Shown piece by piece: positions 1-11,632 of a stretch of 64,000 nt of DNA. Each line of letters begins with the position of its first letter. The first letter of the stretch is position 1. Below the pieces are notes generated by a model that had not been told where the DNA came from, did not search any database, and was given only the letters and a program-made list of their open reading frames with translations. This DNA is from Bimuria novae-zelandiae CBS 107.79. Its lineage: Eukaryota; Ascomycota; Dothideomycetes; Pleosporales; Didymosphaeriaceae. The translations under genes were made by a program, and so were the position numbers. The DNA lies in assembly GCA_010015655.1 (NCBI GenBank), contig ML976677.1, forward strand, positions 681,094 to 745,093. Reading direction: 5' to 3'.

Positions 1-628
1 ATTGGTTGTCTTGATAATAGTAGTAAATAAGGTGGTGGGTGAGACGCGTCGCAATCCTTGGCACTGAGTCTCGCTTATTTTGTCACCCGCGTGCCATGGG
101 ACTATCAGATGGAAATGGAATCTTGACACTGCTTCTGCATCATGCGCTCTCTTCATGGGTTTATGCAAATCAGCCATAACATCTGCATCTACAGCTTCTC
201 TTCTTACTACCCTGACGGAGGCTGCCTCTCTCGACAACTGCGCACCGCCACAGTATCTCCATCCACCATCGCCCCCATCAACTATAAAAAACCATACTTT
301 GGAGCACGTTACCGAGGCTCAGGCCTACGCGGGGAAACAATGCCGTCCGGGGTATGGTTCCCTTCGGCGGGAGGGCCCAGATAAGCTGCATGCTGCATAA
401 CAGCGCTTCCAACAGTCCGTATTACGGTTCGTACGGTATCGTTCGAAGGCGGTTTTCGGCGGTCCGTACGGTAGTGGTCTCCCACAGTAATTGCAACCGT
501 ACCGTACCAATTATTAAGCCGTATTACGGCTGTATGGTTCCTAATTAGGAAGAAGGCGTGAGTTGAGCGTTTAGGGGCGTCCAAGCGTTGGATGTGGCCG
601 ATCCAGACTGCTTGAGACGTAGGGTGTA
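1..628. other. Left-edge stretch without a recognisable gene
   Basis: Short open frames here are under about 106 codons, overlap one another on both strands and show no motif I know. The base composition is near that of the genes, unlike the AT-rich block that starts just after it, so it looks like ordinary flanking sequence rather than RIP-degraded repeat. The only structure is a cluster of CGTACGG-type palindromic words at 415-545, listed separately. Confidence 0.5.
415..545. repeat. Cluster of CGTACGG/CCGTAC inverted words
   Basis: Words such as TACGGTTCGTACGG, GGTCCGTACGG, ACCGTACCGTACC and GCCGTATTACGGC recur in both orientations within about 130 bases. This density of self-complementary words resembles the terminal or subterminal region of a DNA transposon. 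No partner end or transposase was found nearby, so the nature of the cluster is open. Confidence 0.35.
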
Positions 629-2270
629 AGCTAGCTGACCGGGATCCTAATCACCCGGGGTTGCTAATCACCAATCAGATCTCAACACCTCTCTCAAACG
701 CTCGTGATTTCTCAACACCTAGCCACCTAAAATAGATAATCGTGAAGCAGTTATATAAGCAGCTATTTATAATTTTATTACTAGTATTTATCTTAGCTAA
801 CGGGCTAATATAAAGGCGTATAATATCCTGTAATTTACACTCTTAACGCGTTTATAAGGCGTATAGAGCAGCTAAAACAGCCACGTATACTAGTAGTAAT
901 TAACTCTATAATAAGAAGAGTTTCTTATATAATAGATACTTAAAGAAGACGCACGCGCTTTTCCTTGTATACTTATACGCGAGAAATAGCAAATTAAATT
1001 TTAAAATAAATAGGGATAATAATCCTATAGGTAAGTATTAAATATCTTACTTTCTTAAGCGCAACCCACGCGTCGCATCTATTGTAGGAAGAAAGATAGA
1101 GGCTGCACGGGCTAAGGGAGCAACATAAGAGTAGATACGCGCGTTCCTTTAACTCTACAAGAGGCTTCGCGTGGAGCTAGGTATACAGGCTAAGGATACG
1201 TGGAATATGGATAAGACTAGGAAGGCCCTAGGCGTATGTGTAAACACCAGAGTACTCGTAAGTAGTTAAAAGAAGACTTACTATTAGTCTTTAAAAATTA
1301 TAAGTAGGTATTAATAATTAAGTGCGTATTAGCTATAGAGAAGAAACTACGCTACGTAGTAATATTTAAGGGCTAAAACCTATAGACTACTTAGTTTCTT
1401 ATAAAAGTTCTAGACTAGCTTTATACAACCTTATAGAATAGCTAGATATTAACTGCTATAGGGGTTAAATAGCTACGTTACGTGTTTCTACTTAATATAG
1501 CTCTATTACGTAATTACTAGAGGATGTTAATCCTAGATAGCTATAATAGCTATATTAACCTAAAATTCCTATAGCTCTATAAATAGAATATAGTTTAGCT
1601 TTTATTTACAGTTTCTTATTTTTTATATATTTTATAGCCTCTAGATCTCTCTGTTTTCTTAAGAGTAAAGACGTTCTATTAAAGTCATATTTAAGAGCTA
1701 TCCAACTTAGATAACGTAGCACTTGTTAAAAAGAAATATTTTATTTTTACCAACTATATAGCTAGAGAAAAAGTAATTGCTAAGAAAGTTATATAAGTAA
1801 GATAGACTACTATAAATATTTATCTATTAAATATTAAGTAGGTAATTGACTTATCTTAAGTAATTTAGAGGCCTATTACGCTACTATGCTAAGAATAGCT
1901 TTAATTATATACTAAGAGCTACCTCTCTATCCCTTATAGCCCTTATAATCTTTACGTAGCTTAGTAAAAGTTTTATAAAAATAAAAAGTAAGTTATAAGA
2001 CTTACTAGCTTTTTTATAAAGTAGGTGTTAGAGGCTAGGCCTCTGAAGTACTCGGCTGAGAAACCTTGTGGCCTAAACCTTAAGTAACTCTAAGAGCCAC
2101 TAGGGTACCTCTAGAGTGTTAGAAAACAGACCTAGCCCCTCTAAAGTTAGTCTTTTTTACTTAGAAGCTATATATAGCGTAAAGGAGAGCTACCTAAACT
2201 CCTTATTAAATTTATTTATATTTTTTTAGTATCTTAGGTCCCTTAGGCCTAAAGTCCCTTATATTAAATT
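629..2270 (+). mobile_element. RIP-degraded pogo/Fot1-like DNA transposon relic
   Basis: From about 740 to 1900 the sequence is a mutated relative of the transposase at 30050-31630. The stretch around 1195-1265 can be aligned word for word with 30505-30590, which encodes the YNMDETG motif with the first catalytic Asp, and 1375-1435 matches 30705-30765. Almost every frame is closed by TAA or TAG, and the stretch is strongly TpA-rich, as expected of RIP. The left end is probably at 629: a TA is followed by AGCTAGC, the same first seven bases as the terminal repeat of the 27833-31737 element. I found no matching right terminal repeat before 2608, so the right boundary is a guess and the copy may be truncated. 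Confidence 0.6.
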
Positions 2271-2607
2271 TATGTCCGTACGCAGTACGGGCAGCTACCT
2301 AATACGATGTCTTAAGACAGGTGACAATGGTTATGTAATACCGCACAGGCAAAGGCACAGACCATAGTCACCGTGCGCGAGCATTAATCCTTATAACCCC
2401 CTTTCCTCCGTACGTAGAATAGACAGACAAGACTTGAATACCAGACCCTTTTCTCACCCGTATCATCGTACAACTATCTAGCCCTATCATATCGCGATAT
2501 GCTTGGCTTAGTATAGCCCATTCAACAATTTAATTATTTATTCTTTTTTAAAAGTAATTATTATAGAATAACTATCTCTTCTGTCTTACTAATTACTAAA
2601 TAGAGTA
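2271..2607. other. Repeat-derived sequence between two transposons
   Basis: Around 2275-2470 the sequence is less AT-rich than its surroundings and contains the words GTACGCAGTACGGGCAG and GTAATACCGCACAGG. It has no open frame. It may be part of a long terminal repeat of the Gypsy element to the right, into which the 2608-4472 element then inserted. I found no second copy in the window to prove that. Confidence 0.25.
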
Positions 2608-2618
2608 ACGTGGTTCAC

Positions 2619-2670
2619 CACCGAGCGGGCCAACCCCACCGAGCGGGCCAACCCCACCGAGCGGGCCAAC
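2619..2670 (+). repeat. Three tandem 18-bp units in the left terminal repeat
   Basis: Units start at 2619, 2637 and 2655, the last being partial. The right terminal repeat carries only one full and one partial unit, in inverted orientation (4430-4461). Repeated subterminal words of this kind are often transposase-binding sites; that role is inferred here. Confidence 0.85.
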
Positions 2671-2769
2671 TTTGCTAAATGCAGCCCACCTCTAGCTTAT
2701 ACTATAATGCTATTACAACATAACGCGTAACAACCTTATACTAAAAGTGCACTATAGCTTGCTATTTAA

Positions 2770-4345
2770 GCTATAATTAAAAATCGCGATAAGAGTAAAA
2801 GACGCGTTATTATAGCCTTTAGCGTGCCTTAAATAATAGTATAATAATAATGCTAAGGAGCCCTCTCTTAACGCGATCGTAAGCCTAACTTAAAGAAGCT
2901 AACTAAGCTAGAGGAGGAGGCTCTAGTCTAACGTATACTTAAGCTTAACTAGCGAGGAATAGGTGCAACAAGGGATATAGTCTAAGATATAGCTAATAAT
3001 CTACTTACTAAGCGCGGTAGATAGCCTATTAATAAGTACTAGGTAGACAGGCTTAAAACGCGTACGCTAGAAATTAAGCTTTAAAGGAGCTATTTATATA
3101 ATTATTAGCAAGCCCTAAATAAAGATCTACGTATTATAACGCCCTAGTTCGAGCTAGTTACTAATACTAAGGCTAAGTATAGTATCGCTGATGACGACAC
3201 GTATAACTTCCACGAGACAGGCTTTATAATAGGGGTAATACAGGGTTAGATAGTCTTTACAGGCTCTAAGAAGCGAAGCAACCTAAAGAAGATTTAACCT
3301 AGTAACTATAGGTAGGTTACTAATATCTAGGGTGTTAGCGCTAAAGGCTAGGCTCTACTACCCTTTCTTATCTTCCTTAGTAAGGTTCTAATCACGTCCT
3401 GGTTCTATAATCTACCCTAAGACTAGGTTATTAAAGTTAGTCTTAATAGCTAGATGTTAAACAAGCTTAGTCTTGCCTAGCTAAGGCACTTTAATACCTA
3501 TACTAAGGCGCGTAGTTTAGGCGCACACTAGCTACTAATTATAGATAGTTACGAGAGCTACTGCTCACACGAATTCCACAAATACTATAAGGAATAGAAG
3601 ATTATTATTCTCTATATACCTCTACACTTATCACACCTCTTGTAGCTACTTAATGTAGGTTGTTTTTTGCCTTTAAAGCGGGCGTATAGTAATAAGATTA
3701 GTAGCTTGGCACGGTATAGCACTAAGTAGATTAAGAAGGAGGTCTTTCTACTAGCTTTTAAAGTAGCTTTTAAAAAAGTAATAATAAAGGCGAACATTTG
3801 CGCAGGCTTTAGAGGCGCTAGATTAGTCCTACACGACCTAAAGGTAGTGTTATTAAGACTTAATATGGTTCTTCGTACGCCAACTCCACCTAACGTAGAG
3901 GACACCCTATAGGAATTAAAAACACTAAGCAACCTCCGCGAGATAGAGGCTTAGTTAACGCTAGTTTGTAAGCGTGTATAGAAGCATAGAGATTTACTAG
4001 TTTTTCTGCTTCTTAGAGCTGTTAAATAGCTTAATAAAGGTGTTGCATTAATAGGGCACGAAATAGTATTAATATAATAAGAAATAGTAGGGCTTTATAA
4101 GGTAGTAGAGATAGTAACAAAGGTAAAAAGTTAAAAGAGGAAGTATATTTAGGCAGCTAAGACACTTATAGTAAGAGAGGTAGTTAATTTAATGGCTAAA
4201 AAGGATAGTAGTGGGCAAAAGGAGGGTAAAGAGTCTGCAAAGAGGGTGCGTGGGCAGAGGCGCTGCGGACGTTGCGGCGAAGCTGGCCACAACGCTCGCA
4301 CTTGCGCAGTAGAAATTATAGATACATCTAATAGTAATAAGTCTA
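2770..4345 (+). pseudogene. Fot1-like transposase relic with C-terminal zinc knuckle
   Basis: The plus-strand reading contains family landmarks in order. They are TYNFHETGF near 3200-3230 (the usual first catalytic Asp is read as His), a DSYESYCSHEF block near 3545-3575, and LNVGCFLPLKRAY near 3650-3690, where the third catalytic Asp is Asn. A short CCHC-like motif, RCGRCGEAGHNARTC, lies at 4259-4304. Many in-frame TAA/TAG codons stand where Gln or Trp would be expected. The C-terminal zinc knuckle is known from some fungal DDE transposases and may help DNA or RNA binding. The gene is not functional as read. Confidence 0.75.
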
Positions 4346-4474
4346 AATAGTATTTCTATGTTCTGCGAATTATAGTAAATTATAGTAGTGTTGTAGGAGG
4401 CGCTTCGCAATAGACTGACTTTTAAAAAGTGGCCCGCTCGGTGGGGTTGGCCCGCTCGGTGGTGAACCACGTTA

Positions 4475-7400
4475 GTAATTTTAAGTAAAAGCTATAACTT
4501 AAAAGAAAGACTAAGCTCCTCCTTAATAAGTAATTAAGAAGATAAAGGCCCTAATAGGCGCTTAATTAGATAAAATAAAATTTAAAAGGGTAGGCTAAGT
4601 CCTTTATAAAGGGTATATACTTATAATTAGGAGTATAGGTTGTATAAATGCGCGGCCTTATCGTAGATAGCTTAGAAGGAGCCTCTCTAGAGGAGAGACT
4701 TTATGCAGAACTATTATAGGAAGGGTATAACTTGCCTACTTAAGAAGAGTAGATACGCCATATCTAGCACCTTATAAAATAAGAGGACTCTAGTATAGTT
4801 ATAGGTAATAAGCAAGATAGGGGTACCGTAGAAAACTATCCTCTACCTAAAGAAGGGGAGCAAGATAGAGGAATAGTAAAAGGGCTAACACCTATAGTAA
4901 GCACTCTTACTTTACTTTTATTTTTAAGTATAGAGATAATTATATAAATTACTTAAATAATAAGCTAATTATTACTTATAGCCTAAGCAAGTTTAAGTTA
5001 AGTACTAACTACTTAAAGTAGTAAATATATAGCTTTTTAGTAGCCTAAAGTAGCGGACCTACCTCTATTTAAGGGAGAATAGAACTAATAGCGTATTTAG
5101 TAAGCGTAAATAGACTATAAAATCTAAGAAAATAAGGAAGTCTTTAAAGACCTTTTAAAGTATATTATAAGTTACCTAAAAGGACGCGCGGCCTCTATTA
5201 GCCTAGTATATATTAAAAAGAATTCTAATTATATTATAAGAGAATTTTAGGCGTTCTTAGAAAATTTATTCTAGAACCTAATAGAGGAAGAAATCGCCTA
5301 GAATAAACTTTATAAGCTTTAATAAAAAGTAATAAAGTTAAGTAATTTTTATATACTATCTAATTAATTAGCTATATGTTACAAACCAAGGACGAGAGGA
5401 AGGGAATAGGCGCTTAATAGGACTAGCGATTAGGACAACCTTAACAAGCACGCTAAGGAGCTAGCCCCGTAGTTACGTAACTACTTAGTTAATTAGTAAT
5501 ACTAAGCGACTAAGCAATATACGTAACTACTTAGTTAATTAGTAGTAATAAGTAACTAAGCAGGCTAGGGATATATATTAGATAATTTCCTTTATACGCT
5601 TCTTATAGTTAACTTATATATCTTTTATGCAAGTACATTCTCTTATATAGACTAATAGTTATCTTATTTATTATAAAATTAAATTATATAGCTACGCGCT
5701 AAGTGTCGCATTAACTTATACTATTAAATAATCTATAAAGTGCTACTTTAGCCTTACTGTCCTAACCTAGACCGGACCAAGGTGTGAGCACCTTATAACA
5801 CTATAAAGGCCAGAGAAATAAATAATAAAAAATATTAAAAGTTATTCACTAATAAGTTATATAAGAAGACCTTTAGGATTAGATAATTAGTATAGAGGTA
5901 AACTAGGATTAGACCTTATAGAGGCTGCAGGACTAGGTAGTCTTTATAAAAGAGAACCTATTTTAGAACTACTTATAATAATTACGACTCTAAGGGAAAG
6001 TATTTATAAATAATACTATAGATTAGGAGCCCACTTTCTAGGTTAAAACAGAAAGGGTCCCGCAGCAGAAGCCTAGAGGAGAGAGTAAGCGCGAATAGGC
6101 TATATAAGTATCTAAGAGCGTACTCTAGAAGTAAGGTAAAGAAGGCGCCTATTTTTATTATAGTAAGAAGGAATACTATACGACTTAGTGCTCCCTTCTA
6201 CTAGCTTAAAGGCTAAGCAAAACTTAGGCTAGCTAGCTAAAAACTAAAAAAGAAAATAACTTTATAAAAAATACTATTAGTAAAAAGTTAAAAAACTAAG
6301 TTTTCCTGCCTAAAGGTACGGACAGGAGAAGAAAAAGCTAAGTAAGAATTTTAAAATAAGTTATAATAACTTTTAAAAAAAGTAGCTAGATTTAATACTA
6401 ATTACTATATATATATTAGTAAATAGTACCGCGTTTGTATCTATAATAATTAATTTTAAATATTTAATATATAGGTTTATTTCTAAGAAATTTATTTAAA
6501 AGGCAGGCCTAGAGCGTAATAACCTAAAAAAGAAAATTAAAGTCTTTAAAGTAAATAGCTAGGTCTTATATATAAGTTAGACTGTAGAGGTAAAAATTAA
6601 CATAAAGGGCTATATAAAATAGTATTAGTTATAGATATCTAAAGGAGAAGAAGAGTATAGTATAATTTTAAGTAAATTATAACTAACTTAGAATTATGTT
6701 AGCGTAGCCCTAGCTAAGAAGTCTATCTAGACAGGGAAGACTAGGGTATATATTAAAAATAGGAAAGGGAAATTAGCATCCTAAAGTTTATAAAAAGTAA
6801 TTATAGGCGTCCTATTAACGTTAAATTAAAAAAATTACAAGTTATAAAATAGGTTAAAGGTCTTTATAGGGTTCCTAAAAAATATCTGAAAAGTATTAAC
6901 CCTAAAAGTTAAAATAGACCTAAGGGAGGCGTTTCAAAAGGAGTTTAAGGATCTTTAGAAGGTATTTAAAAAAAAGTAGACTACTTAACCCCTTATTAGG
7001 GTGCAGGAATTAACTATTCTATTTTACTAATAAAGAAAAATAGCACTACTCTAGAGATTCCTTATAGCTCCCTTTATAATATATTAAGAGAGGAACTTCT
7101 AGTACTTAGGAAGGAGCTAATAAAGTATTTAAATTATAATTTTATTTAAGTTAGTAAATTTAGCGTAGCTACGCTAGTGTTATTTATTAAAAAATTTAAT
7201 AGTAGACTAAGATTTTATATAGACTATTAAGCGCTAAAAGCGCTCTTAAAAAAGAACTAGTACTTATTACTATTAATTAGTAAGATACTCTAGTTACTAA
7301 TAAAAGTGAAATAGTTTTTTAAGCTAGACGTAATTTAGGCGTTTTATAAACTCTATATTATAAAAGGAGAAGAGTGAAAGACCGCCTTTTATATCTAATT

Positions 7401-10100
7401 TAGTCTTTATAAATAGCTAGTAGTCCTATTTAGATTAGCGAACGTACCTAGCATATTTTAGTAATATATAAACTAGGTACTAAAAGAGTACCTAGACAAA
7501 TTCTATTCTACGTAATAGATAACGTCCTACTCTTTTTCTTAGGGTTAAGAAGAGATTATGTGGAGAAGGTCTAAATAGTAATTTAAAAGCTAGTAGTTAT
7601 AGAACTATAGCTTAATATTAAGAAGTTAAAATTCTACGTTAAGAAGACTAAATACCTAAAATTTATTATTATTATTATAGGCGAAGACGTAAGCATAAAC
7701 CTTAAAAAAGTTAAAACTATTTAAAAGTAGGTAGCGCCTACCTTAGTTAAAAAAGTATAAAATTTTATTATATTCGCAAACTTTTATTACTAATTTATTA
7801 AAAAAAAATCTAAAATTATAAGCCTTTTTACTAAACTTATTAAGAAGAATATAAAGTTTTAGTAAAAATAAAAGTAATAGCGTATATTTAACTTCTTAAA
7901 AAAAGTCTTTATTACAGAGCTAGTCCTAGCTTACTTTAACCCTAATAAGGACTCTGTCCTAAAAGTAAACGTATTAAGATAGTCTATAAGCAATTGCTTT
8001 TCTTAGTATAATAAAGAGAGTATACTAAGGCCTATAGTATACTTCTTTACTAAAAATAGCCCGGCGGAATGCAATTACGCGATTTATAATAAGGAAATAT
8101 TAGTAGTAGTAAAGTGTATAGAGGAGTGGGATTATATATACCGGGCCGTAAAGCACCTAATAGTATATACAGACTATAAGAACCTTACCTACTTCGCAGG
8201 AAAGAAAAAACTCGGAGAGTAGCATATCTACTAAATATAGACTTTAAGTAATATAAATATAATACTTATCTACTATTTAATATTAATAAATTTAAAAGTA
8301 AACGCGCTGTCGCGTAAAGAGTAGAATTTATTTATAAAAATAAATAATAAAAGGTTAAAGTCTTAAGAGGTATAGTTATTAATATAAATCTAAATTAATA
8401 ATAGCTATAAGACGTTTTAACTATAAAAGCCTATTAAAAATCTTCTTTTAGACTTACTTATACGCGTAAGGACAATAGTCACAAGAAGCTACGCATAAAC
8501 TAAAGCTAAAGTACTAAAAGTGCTATCTAAATTAAATAACCTAAATAAGGTCCTCCCTATTTTAGAGTAGAAAGATAAAAATATTTATACTAAATTACCT
8601 AGTAGCCTAGCCCTAGCTAGGCTAAATAGGGGCACCCGCTAATTAAAGATATTATAAGTAAAAGTAAAAGCTAATACTTCTAATAAGGAATTTTACGCTG
8701 TAAAAACTATAGTTTAAAAAAATAAAGGCAATTCCTATTAATACTAAAGATTAAGGCAGTAATTTTAGAGTGCTAGATAGACAGCGCTAGATTCCTCTAC
8801 TATAGAGGGCGATACTAGGTACCTAATTCCGAACCGCTACGCACTCGTTTAATAGCCGCGGTACATACCCTACTAACCTTAGGCTATTTTAGAAGGAAGA
8901 ACACGTATAAGATCTTAGCCTAAGACTTCTTCTTTTCTAGGATGTTAGATTATATCTAGAGGTACGTCTAGAATTATAATATTTACTATAGGACAAAGCC
9001 TTAGCAAGAGCTAAAGTAGGGACTACTTAAACTTTCACTTATACTAAAGAAGAGATAGAAGGACTTTTTTTATAAATTTTATTATTAGCCTTTTAGAGAG
9101 TAGGGGTTGCTAATATATTATAATAATAGTAAACTAGTTTAGTAAAGACCTCTTAGTAGTAGCTATACTAAATTTATTAGTTTTAATAGTAATTAACGCT
9201 TTTTTAAGATTTTAGGTAGTATAATATTTTCTTTTTAATTTTATAGTCTTAGATTGGGGAGCGTAGTTTATTAGTAACTTCTAAATAGAGCTATACTCTA
9301 AGATAAGTATAAATTTAAAACTCTCTATAGCTAAACACCTATAAACTAATAGTTAAATAAAACATATAAATTTAGTGCTAGAGCAGATTATAAGGGCATA
9401 CTATAATTAAAACTAATTAAATTAGGCCTAATAGCTTTTAATTATATAAATCGCGATTAAAGGGCGCGTAGTAATATTTATAAAAGTAAACCTATTCTTC
9501 TTTTAGTACGGATATAACGTGGACCCCGTAAGACTCTTCTACGACAAAGAGGCAGCCTTAAAGCAAAGGAGGAAAATAGACCTAGTAGCTACTACTTAGA
9601 ATATAATAAAGAAATTTTATATAGTATTTAACTCCGTGCTGACAAAGTTAGCTAATACGTAATAAAAATAAAAAGTCTAAATAAACTATAATTATAAGGA
9701 CGCCCTAATTCTAAAAGTAAAAATAAAATATAGTTAAAGTATAGGGACTACCTATCTAACCTATAACTAAGTAAAAAACTAAATTAAAAGAATAAAAGGT
9801 TTATAGTTAAAAGGGTAATAAAAACTTATATAGTAAAGCTAGACGTGCCTCAAAGAATACAACTAGTATTTTATATAGATAGACTAAGGTTACACCCTAG
9901 GGATCCGTTGTCCAGTTGACCGATAGATAATTCCTAACCAGAGGCCATTTTCCAGGATAGGGAGAAAGAGTATAGAGTAAAAGATATTATACAGAAAAAG
10001 CGCTCCTACTCTAATAAGGTTACGCAGTACCTTATTAAATAATAAAATAATAAGTAGTAAATATAGGAACTAGCTTTAAAGTTTTAAAATAATAAAGCCC
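4475..10100 (+). mobile_element. RIP-degraded Gypsy (chromovirus) retrotransposon interior
   Basis: No long frame survives, but the plus-strand reading keeps the order gag-pol of a Ty3/Gypsy element. A gag-like start is at 4648 (MRGLIVDSLEGAS), with a gag zinc-knuckle relic near 6148-6195. Reverse transcriptase spans 7080-7560 (RFYIDY, FKLDVI and the damaged YVDD box near 7513-7545). RNase H lies at 7960-8310 (NSPAECNYAIY, FAGKKKLGE). Integrase lies at 8890-9560, and a chromodomain-like tail with EKEYRVKDIIQ near 9,955-9,990. Stops replace Gln, Trp and Arg codons throughout. The element's own long terminal repeats could not be defined. It is interrupted by a solo LTR at 5377-5800, and the 2608-4472 transposon lies just upstream of its gag. 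Confidence 0.85.
5377..5800. repeat. Solo LTR (424 bp) inserted in the Gypsy gag
   Basis: The segment starts TGTTAC and ends ATAACA, giving the TG...CA ends and short inverted repeat of a long terminal repeat. It is flanked on both sides by CTATA (5372-5376 and 5801-5805), a perfect 5-bp target duplication. It contains no coding sequence. An internal tandem duplication of about 45 bases, built around ACGTAACTACTTAGTTAATT, lies at 5473-5565. The flanks on either side read as continuous gag. A solo LTR arises when the two LTRs of a full element recombine and the interior is lost. Confidence 0.85.
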
Positions 10101-11190
10101 TAAACTACTAAGAGGAGTACACCGCTCCCTATAAAAATAAATAAGATAAACTACTAGAGTATTTTACTTAAAAGACGCCTTATATTAGGTATACGTAAGA
10201 AGCCCTAAGCCACAGGCTAGGAATAGGAAGGCGAGAACTTAGAACGCCTAAGGCAAAGCTTGTCCTAATATAAAGCAAGGGCCTTAGATAATGTTTAAAT
10301 ATAAGGCAAGGAAGTAGGGAATAAAAAGGTAATTAGCTATATTTCTTAAGTAAGAAAGACTAGAGACATACTATTTAATAGGCTACTATAATCTAGTAAG
10401 ATAGATCTTAAATAAGCTATAAAATGTAGGCTAAATAGCGCTAAAACTTAAGTATTTTTAATTAGGGGCTTAAGGTTGCTACCTTAAAGGAGCTCTTCTA
10501 AGAGTATAAGTTAATATAGGGTTTAGAAAGTAAGCTAAATAGATAGGACTTACTACTAGCTATTTTAGACAAAAATTTTACGTTAAAAAGTAAACTTAGC
10601 TTAAAGCTATATTTAAGAATTACTTTAGTTATAAAATAAAGTAAGTTAAGCTAGTCGCAAAAGGTCTTTTTATAAGAATCTTAAAAATATTAATAAAGAA
10701 TTTAAGTAGATAGAATTAGAACTTATCTTCTTAGACTAGATAACGTATAAAATTTACTTTAAGGTAGTTAAAATCTTACCTACTTAAGTAATAAGAAGCT
10801 ATAGATCCTACGCTATACTAATAAATATATAGTTAAGATTTAAATTAAGCTTAAAAGCTTTATTATTTTTAGTACACTTAGCTAAGGTGCGCTTAAATTT
10901 AGTAAATACTACCTTTTACCCTTTAATAAACTAACTAATATCTATTTTAAGCTTATTAGCTTGCTAGCCCTTCTCACCCTTTAGCTAGGCAAAGACAATC
11001 TAAGTAAAGGACTCTTTCTTAATTATAAATCGCTAGACTTATTAACGCGTTAAGTAAGGAATATATAGCCTAAGGAATAAAACTTATAGGTCTAGTATAG
11101 TAAGCGCTATCCTTTATATACTTAATATAAAAGGTACCACGCTTACTACTAAGAGAAACATAGTTAACTCCCTTACTTAGGTAAACTATA
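10101..11190. other. AT-rich degraded repeat tail
   Basis: Beyond the chromodomain relic the sequence stays AT-rich with TAA/TAG in every frame and no recognisable domain. It probably holds the 3' end of the Gypsy element and fragments of others. Composition changes back to gene-like sequence at about 11,190. Confidence 0.5.
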
Positions 11191-11494
11191 TATTTCTATG
11201 TATCGAATTAATGTTAAAGTGTGGAATTCGACATCGCGCTTCCTGCTGCTTTGTGCTACCTGTCTGGGATGTTAAGATTCGTTGGGCGGCTTGAGTCTTG
11301 AGCATACGGAATGAAAAGTACGTAGATAAGGTAGAAGACAGGTTCACACGGATGTTGAGACTAGTTTTAGCAGGCCAGGATGCTGGTAGCAATATGGAAA
11401 ATGTTACAAGGTGGAATCGTGGATGTTTAATGGGCATGAACGGATATGACAGATTCTGGAGCTTAATTTGTGGGAATATATCATCTAAACGCAG

Positions 11495-11574
11495 CCCAGG
11501 CTTTATCCAACCCAGCCTCTACCTAACCCAGCTTCTACCCAACCCAGCCTCTACTCAACCCAGGCTTTACCCCG
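11495..11574 (+). repeat. 16-bp minisatellite, five units
   Basis: Five degenerate copies of a 16-base unit of the type CCCAGCCTCTACCCAA run head to tail from 11495. It lies just beyond the stop codon of the monooxygenase gene and is noncoding as far as I can see, although the plus strand happens to be open through it. Confidence 0.85.
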
Positions 11575-11632
11575 GTGCTGTCCGGCCCTTTGGGAAGGAC
11601 TTCCAGGCACCCCCTCATGGTGCTGCCCAACT

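Larger units (their letters stand above)
2608..4472 (+). mobile_element. Complete but dead Fot1/pogo-like transposon (1865 bp)
   Basis: Terminal inverted repeats begin ACGTGGTTCACC at 2608 and end with the reverse complement at 4472. They are flanked by TA at 2606-2607 and 4473-4474, the target duplication expected of Tc1/mariner-pogo elements. The terminal repeats contain copies of an 18-bp unit built on CACCGAGCGGGCC: three at the left (2619-2670) and two at the right (4430-4461). The inside is a RIP-mutated transposase read on the plus strand. The length and architecture fit fungal Fot1-type elements. Confidence 0.88.
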
